A stretch of DNA of 16,279 nucleotides, from assembly GCA_023230285.1 (NCBI GenBank), contig JALNXP010000024.1, forward strand, positions 1 through 16,279. The letters are read 5' to 3'. Every line of letters begins with the position of its first letter. Positions within the stretch are counted from its first letter, which is position 1. The position numbers and the translations under genes were made by a program. Positions 1 through 9,000 of the stretch are shown here, one piece after another. The notes under the pieces were generated by a model. The model ran no database searches. It had not been told where the DNA came from and saw only the letters and a list, made by a program, of their open reading frames with translations. This DNA comes from Bacteroidales bacterium (GTDB lineage: Bacteria; Bacteroidota; Bacteroidia; Bacteroidales; BM520).

Positions 1-3000
1 CTCTTATGAAAATGCAATTGCTGTAGCCGATGTTGATGGCGATGGTTATGCGGAGATTTTTTATTCTGCTGTTAACGGCAATGTATATTGTATAGGGTAT
101 AATGCTGCTACTCATAATTATAATTCAACTCCGCGATGGACAAAACCTTATAGCGGTTTAAATACTTATTACAAAAGTCCGCAGCCTATCATTACAGATT
201 ATAATGGTGATGGTGTGCCGGAGCTTACTGTGTATGACAGAGTTTATAACGCTGTAAACGGTACACTTTTGTTAGATGCGAACTTTGCTTCTAAGTCGTG
301 GAATTATGGCTGCGGTGCAATGTGTGCGACAAATAATGTGGCACCAAGCATGATGGCTGTCGGCGACCTTGATGGTGACGGCTATCCGGATTTGGCAGCC
401 GGCAATATGTGCTACAAAGTTATCATCAGAAATCCTAACGGCACTGCAGGCAATGAGATGAAATTGTTGAGTACTGTTACGCTCAGCGGTCAAACAGGAG
501 ACGGCGCAACAGCTTTGGCAGATGTCGACTTGGACGGAAAACTTGATGTAATCGTGACACGCCGCTCTTCGGCAACACTCGCTAATCCGTTAGCAACTTC
601 TGCTAATGCCACTGTTTTCGTGTGGAACCCTCGCGAAAGCAGAATTCTGAATACAAATAACGTCAACTTTTCTACAAATAACTCGCAAATGGGACCTTCT
701 GTGCCTGTTATCGCCGATATTGATGGAGATATGTATCCGGAGATATGTATAGCGATGGCTGCTAATGTTCGTACATATAAATATGTTTCCGGAAATCTTA
801 GCGCCGGCTGGACTTTGACAGCTCAAGGTAGTAACAACTATTTTTCCGGACTTACAGTCTTTGATTTCTATATGGATGAGCTGCCGGAAGTGATAGTCAG
901 AAATGCTACCTCTCTTAAAGTTATTGACGGACGTAGAAATACGGAAATACAAAGCTATCCTATCAGCGGCGGTAATGCAAATCAATATCCTGTTGTTGCC
1001 GATATAGATAATGACGGCTCTTCGGAGATAATTGTTACAGGGAGTACAGGCAATGGCAATCGTGTTCACATCTTCTCAAGTAATCCTAAAGGACAATGGG
1101 CACCGGGACGTAAAGTTTGGAACAGCTTTGGATATAATGTGGTGAATATCAATGAAGATTTGACAATACCGCAATATCCGTTTAATCCTTCGTATGCTTT
1201 CACTGATCCGGATAATAATTTGCTTATCCGCCGCCCGTATAATGCTTACCTCTCGCAGGCAACAACAATAGACAGAAACGCAAAGCCGATTGTCGCCGCC
1301 GCAGACGCATCTTTTACTGCCGGACAACTTGATAATCTTTGTGACTCACTGATAATCAATCTTTCATATACTAATACCGGCAGCCGCACTCTGTTTGCTC
1401 CATTTGAAATTTCTGTTTATAAAGAATCTATACTGAAACAATTATTGTTGGTAAAAACTGTTAATGAAAATCTTGAAGTCGGTAGCACTTTGCATTTGAG
1501 TATAAATGTTTATGCTGAACAGTGGTCGAGTTATACTGTTTTTGGAAATCTGCAGATAGTGGTTAATTCTGATGGAAATGAAGTAGCAGGAATAGCACAG
1601 GATGGCAATCAGCAGGCAGAATGTAATATTGAAAATAATATTATTAATTTGGCATTTACCGGCTTTAATTTATCCTATGATACTTTATTTAATGATGTCG
1701 CTTGTAGTGGCGTTCCTTATGAAGAAAATGGCTTTAATCTTTCCGGAGAATTTATTTCGTCTATTACTCAACTTGATACTACGGTATATCTCTCCACCGT
1801 CCATAATTGCGACAGCATAGTTCGTCTTCAACTGACAGTTTATCCTGTCTACGATACTGCTCTTTACGACACAATTTGCTTCGGCGCAGGATATGATTTG
1901 AATGGCTTTAATATAAGTAGTAATGATATTCCTGAAGCCGGTGAATATAATTATACTTTAGATGATATCCAAAGTGTTCATGGCTGCGACAGCATAATTA
2001 ACTTGGAACTTATTGTACATGAGGTCTATACGGAAGATTTGGAGGCTGATATATGTGCAGGAGCCGGCTATAATGCGTATGGTTTTGTGATAAGTAGTGA
2101 TCAAACACAAGAGGCAGGTACTTATGAATATAATTTGGATAATTTGCAAAGTATTAACGGTTGCGACAGCACGGTGACACTGACATTGCGAGTTCACCCT
2201 GTTTATGATGAGGTTATAACAGCATCAATTTGCGAAGGAGAGAGTTATTTAGAGAACAACTTTACGTATACCACGCCGGCAGTAGGCTATTATGAGAGTA
2301 CAAAAAATCTAACGACCGCACACGGCTGCGACAGCACAGTAAAGTTAGAGCTGACAGTCAATCGTGTTTATGATACATATCTGACAGATACGACCTGCGA
2401 GGGAGAGTTTTACAGCGGACACGGCTTCCATTTGGCGAATCTGAGTGCCGGCATATTAGACACAGTATCTCATAAAAACAGTGTTGCCGGTTGCGACAGT
2501 ACTGTATATTTAGAGCTTATGGTGATGCCTCGTAAGATAACGGATTTATACGACACGGTATGTGCGGGTGAGTCATATCATGGTAATGGCTTCACTATTT
2601 ATCAGGGACAGACACAGACAGCCGGCGACAAAGAATTTAGCCGCCACGAGGCGACGAGTTTTTACTGTGACAGTCTGATAAAGCTTCATTTGCGTGTTAA
2701 TGAGACTTATTCGATAACCCATATAGATACGATATGTAAGAACATAGATTATTCGGGTTACGGCTTTGAGTTGTCGGCTTCCGAGCTGACAGCCGGCGAG
2801 GAGAATGTTCGAGTACATAATTATACAACCACACGTAACTGTGACAGTATCATAACGTTACGCTTGCAGGTGCTGAACTGCATCATATTGGTAGACGACA
2901 ATATAGCGACTTATAACGGCGAGGCTGTAAGCATAGACGTACTTCCGAATGATACGATAGATGACTACTGTTCAACGACCTTGGCACCAGAGATAGCGAT

Positions 3001-6000
3001 AGAGCCACTACACGGCACAGTTAGTTATACGGGTACCGAATATATATATACACCGGAGACAGGCTATTCCGGTGTAGACAGCATGCTTTATGTCGCATCG
3101 TGTCATGGTTTGACAGACAGTGCGTGGGTTTATTATCATGTTACCGGCTTGCCCGACAACGTAGATACGTCAGACTGCTATGTCACAGAACTGCCGTCCT
3201 GTTGGTCGATGCAGTCAGAAGGAGAGAGCAGCGGCACGTACTCGCATAACAGCATACCGCTCACGGGCGATGTTGATAATGATGGGAAGATAGAGATATT
3301 GGCGACCTCGTCAGATGGGAAGACCATATACTTTTTAGATGCGACAAGTCCGAGTTTGTCAGTGAAGTATACGATAGCTGTTAGAGATGGCAGCAGTTTT
3401 GGCAACGAGAGCTGCATCAGCCTCGGCGATGTAGACGGAGACGGCTATTCGGAGGTGTTCTATACGTTGAGTAACGGCAATGTTTATTGTATCGGCTATA
3501 ATACAGTCAGCCATCAGTACGGGACATTAAGGTGGAGCGGGAGTTATAGAAGTTATAACTCATGGTATAAGAATCCGCAGCCGTTGCTTGGCGACATCAA
3601 CGGAGATGGGCTACCGGAGTTGGTAGTTTATGATAAGATATATAATGCTGTCAGCGGGGCGTTGCTTGCAGACGGACGATTTGATTTGAAGGGCTGGAAT
3701 TACGGAGCAGGTGCGATGCACGTTGGAGTAAACAGCAACAGTGTTAGCAGTGTGATGAGTATGGGCGATGTAGACCGAGACGGACATTTGGAGTTGGTGG
3801 CAGGTGATATGTGCTATAAAATAGATATAAACAATCCAAACGGAACAGCAGGCAACCGCATATATTTGTACAGCAGGAGCGAGGCAAGAGCCGGCATAGT
3901 CGGTGATGGAGCGACAACCTTGGCAGATATAGATAATGACGGATATTTGGATGTTATAGTTACACGCAGGCGTAATGCTACGAGGGACAATCCGGGACCA
4001 AGCAGCGGTTATGGAACAGTTTATGTGTGGAATCCGCGCAGCGGAGCAATACTACACACCAACAGCATCACGACCATAGTACTTCACGCGACTTATGGCG
4101 GACCGTCCGTAGCCACAGTGAGCGACATAGACGGCGATGGGTTGCCGGAGATAGTGTTAGTAGGACGTTACACGTTGACGGCGTACAAATATAATCCTAC
4201 TTTACGAACGCTGAGTACATTATGGAATAAGTCAACCAACGATTTGTCGGGTTCGAGCGGTGTGAGTGCTTACGACTTTGACATGGACGGACAGGCGGAG
4301 CTTGTCTACAGGGACCAGACACATTTACGCATATTGTCCGGCATAAACGGTCATGATACGGCGAGCTACGAGCTTCATTCGGAGACGTATAACGAATATC
4401 CGGTCATCAGCGATGTAGATGGCGATGGGAGTGCAGAGATAATAGTCAGCGGCAGCCGACAGACAGGCGGCGTGGTGAAGCTGCATGTAATAGGTAGTAA
4501 ACCGTCATATCAGTGGAGTGGTTGTCGCAGCGTATGGCATCAATATGTATATAACGGTGTCAACGTCAATGCAGATATGAGCATACCGCGTCAGGAGTTC
4601 AATCAGGGCGTGGTCATGCGAGCAGGAGCCATAGAGCGGCGTCCGTATAACAGCTGTCTTCAACAGTTGACTTATATAAATTCCGGCGGCATCGCCATGA
4701 CATCGACCACAAATGTATCGATAACAATGAGCGGCACCGGTATAGAATACAGCTGTGATACAGTAAGTTTGAGTTTTGTCATCAATAATACGTCAGATAA
4801 AGAGTTGTATGGCGGCTATGGCTATACGTTCTATAAAGACAGTGTAGGTGGGTCAGTCATATCGACCGGTATTTTTGACGAGCCATTGTCCGGCGGCACA
4901 AACCGCAGTGTTAGAAAAGAGTTCAGCAATACTTATTTGCGTGATTATCTTCCGATTGACAGCATAGTTGTGAGCATCAACGACAAAGGCGTTGGAGCAG
5001 GGCAGTCGGGCGGCAGTCAGCCGGAGTGCGAGCTTGAAGACAACGGTCTGATATTGCCATTTTGGGGCATCTTAGACAGTTACGACTATACCATCCGCGA
5101 CACGCTGTGTATGGGCAGCTTCTACGAAGGTTATAATTTTACGACCCCGGTCTTCGACCTGCCGCAGCATTATGAGGAAGCCCAGTATTTACAGAGTGTT
5201 TATGGTTGCGACAGTACAGTCCGCCTTGCGTTGGTGATAGTAGACTGCATGGAGCTGATAGACGACTATTATTCTACGTATAACGGCAAGGTAATAGATA
5301 TGAGTCCCAAGGACAACGACATCATAGATGCATACTGTCAGAGTTCACGTCCGGTGCTGTTGCAGCCGCAACAACATGGCAGTACCCAGATAATAGGCAG
5401 CAACATAATCCGTTATACACCGGAGCCTGATTATGTCGGTTTAGACAGCATGCAGTATTCGCTGTTTTGCGGCGGAGTATATTACGACAGTGCGTGGATA
5501 TATGTACGCACGTCATATCTTCCTGATAATGTGCTGAATCCGGAGTGCTATTCCGGAGCGAGCAGCGGCGGATTGAGAATAATAGAGTATTCCGGCAGCG
5601 AATATGAGAAGTATTCGAGTAAAGATTTGCCGTTGACAGGCGATGTTGACGGCGATGGAGAGATAGAGATATTGAGTGTATATCGCGAACTCAATGTGAC
5701 GAAGCTTCATTTACTGTCATCATCGACAGGTGCGTTGAGCGAGAAGTACAGCATAGAGATACCGGCAGGCGAGCATTTGGGAATGAGCAACAGCGTGTTG
5801 CTGTCTGATGCGGACCGAGACGGCTATTCGGAGATATATTACAGCACAGAAGAAGGTCATGTTTATTGTATCAGCTATGATGAATTGCGAGGTCAATATT
5901 TGTCGGATCCTCGCTGGCGTGCTACCTATTTGGGCTATAACAGTCAGTATTATAACAGTCCGCAGCTTCAGATAACCGACTTTAACGGCGATGGGTTACC

Positions 6001-9000
6001 GGAGTTGGTGGTTTATGACAGAGTATATAATGCAGTAACAGGAGCCTTGTTATTAGACGGAGATTTTAAAAGTCGTGGGTGGACTTACGGTGTAGGTGGT
6101 TTGCAGCGTGTGATTGGGAATTCAGGTACGATAGCTGTCAATATGCCGGCAGTCGGCGATTTGGACGGCGATGGACTGCCGGAACTTTGCTGCGGCAATA
6201 TGTCATATAAGATAACGATAACCAATACCGGCGGCGTACTTGGCAACAGCATCAGCCTGTATAAGGAGAGTAATATGAGAGAAGAAGTCGGCGATGGAGC
6301 GACAGCGTTGTGCGACATAGATTTGGACGGCGGCTTGGACGTTGTCGTAGTCAGACGCAGTGCGGCGACCGCAGGTAATCCGTTTGGCAGCGGCGGCACA
6401 GGAGTTTTATATATCTGGAACCCTCGGACAGGAGCAATTCTCAACGACAACCCCATAACGAATATACCGTTGTCATCAACCCAAGACGGGCCGTCAGTTC
6501 CGATGCTCGGCGACATAGACGGCGATGGCTATGTTGAGATAGTCATCAGCAGCGGCAGTAATATATATGCTTACGACTACGATGTGCCGAGCCGACAGTT
6601 GAGTGAGAAGTGGAGCAAGAGTGTGACGATGAGCGGAGCGATAGGCGTAACGATGTTCGACTTTACGATAGACGGTGTTCAGGAGCTGATATACAAAGAT
6701 AACAGCGGAGTTTATGTTCTCAACGGCACAGACGGCAGTCAGCTATACAGGTATCCGTTATACAGCACCACCGGCGGCGAATATCCGGTAGTTGCGGATG
6801 TCAACGGCGATGGTAGCGCAGAGATAATAGTAGTCGGCAGTACAAATACTGGTGCAGCGAACAGCGGTGTTTATGTTTTAGGCAGCATCATCACAGGACA
6901 GTGGGGCGCAGCGCGTAGCGTATGGCATCAGTATTCGTATAGTGCGGTAAGCATCAACGAAGATATGACGGTGCCGAGCTATTCTTTTAATCAGTCGTAT
7001 GTATTTGGGACAGGACGTCCGTATAACAATTATCTGTGCCAGCTTCCGATGCTGACACAAAACGGCGAGCCGTTTTATTCGATAGCCGATGCTATGATAA
7101 CGAGTGGTGGCTTCGAGATAGAGTATTTGTGCGACAGCGTAAAGTTGACGATAACCTATCACAACATAGGCGACCGTCCTCTTTATGGCGGCTATTCGAT
7201 CAGCCTTTATAAAAATAATTATAAAGGGACGTTGATGGACATCAAGACAATAGACGACAGATTGGATGTGTATGCTACATCGCATCAGACCTATTATTAC
7301 ACACCGGAAGCATGGGCAGAATATGAGCCTTTAACCAAGATAGTTGTAGCTGTTAATGATGGCGGGGATGGTGTAGGACAGAGCGGCGGCGAACAGCAGG
7401 AGTGCAATATAGTCAACAATATATCGGAGCAGCCATTTGGCGGCTTCCGTCGAACTTATGAGCGACATTATAATGATGTTGTCTGTCAGGGGAGTCGTTA
7501 TTATCGTTACGGGTTCCTATATCCGTCAGACAGCACGATGAATGTCGGGCTATTGCATGGGGAGCAGCATTTGGCGACATCTCACGGCTGCGACAGCATC
7601 ATCACCTTGGATTTGACGGTCAGCGAGGTTTATGATGATATAGAAGCGTTGACGGTATGCGGCGAGGATATTCCTTATTTGTGGGAAGGGATGTATTTGT
7701 CGGTCAACGGAACCTATCGCAAGAGTTATCATACGATAGCAGGTTGCGACAGCATAAAGAGGATATTTTTTGCAGTCGAGCCGTCATATTATTATTTGTC
7801 AGATACAGTAATCTGCGGCGGCGAATATTTAGATTGGCGAGGGCGGCGATATCGTACGAGTGTGGAGGTATACGACAGTCTTCAGACGACCGGCAGCGGG
7901 TGCGACAGTGTTTATCATCTGTCGCTGACGGTAAGTCCTCATTACAACATCACGGAGAGAGAAGATATATGCAGCGATGAGCTGCCGTATTATTGGCATA
8001 ATCAGTTACTTACGGCGAGCGGCTATTATACGAGTGTCGGACAGAGTATTTACGGCTGTGATAGCAGCTATAATATTTATCTCACAGTATATCAGACTGC
8101 TGAGACTCATCTGTACGACACAATATGTCAGTATACGACTTATTCGAATTATGGCTTTGAGTACGGCATGTTCAATGCGGCGGGTAATTACGAGCTGCAT
8201 AAGAAATTTGAGACGACAGAGCATTGCGACAGCACAGTGCATCTGCACCTGCACGTTAAGCCGACATATACGGAAAGCATTTATGACAGCATCTGCCAGA
8301 ACGAAGTTTATTCGGGTTATGGTTTTTCGCTGCCGGCGGATACGACAGCGATTGTTGGAGAGCATACGTCACGGCTTTATTTGAGTTCCTCTAACGGCTG
8401 CGACAGTGTTGTACAGCTGAATTTGTATGTCAGAGAAGTCTATGATGAGCATAAATACGATACGATATGTCAGAACGATACTTATGCAGGTTATGGCTTT
8501 GAGATAGGTCAGAGCATCACGCAGACATCAGGGGATTATCAGACGAGTGTTATGAAATTGAGCATTGAGAGTTGTGACAGTTTGACGACCCTGCATTTGC
8601 ATATCAATGCGGAACAAAATACGACATTGCATGATACAGTCTGCGAGGGAGATGTTTATGAGAACAACGGCTATTCCATCGGAGCCATACTAACAGGTAA
8701 TGCCGGCGACTACACTTATTATCTTAACGAGACGACATCGGCAGGCTGTGACAGTACGGTGTTGCTTTATTTGCGTGTCAATGGAGTAGCAGAGACCGAG
8801 TTGTATGACGATGTTTGTCGCGGAGATAGCTATGGAGAATATGGTTTTTCGATACCGAGCGATAGCACAGCAACAGCGGGCATATATGAGAGCATCTTGT
8901 CATTGTCGACAGCGGAGCATTGTGACAGCACAGTTACGCTTCATCTTACGATACACAGCGAAGCGGAGACAGTTTTTGCCGATACGGTATGTCAGTTGGA

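Noticed and set aside
215..217. GTG as the start of the giant gene
   Set aside because: The frame is open back to base 2 and codes for a propeller blade there; the GTG is a Val within DYNGDGVPE.
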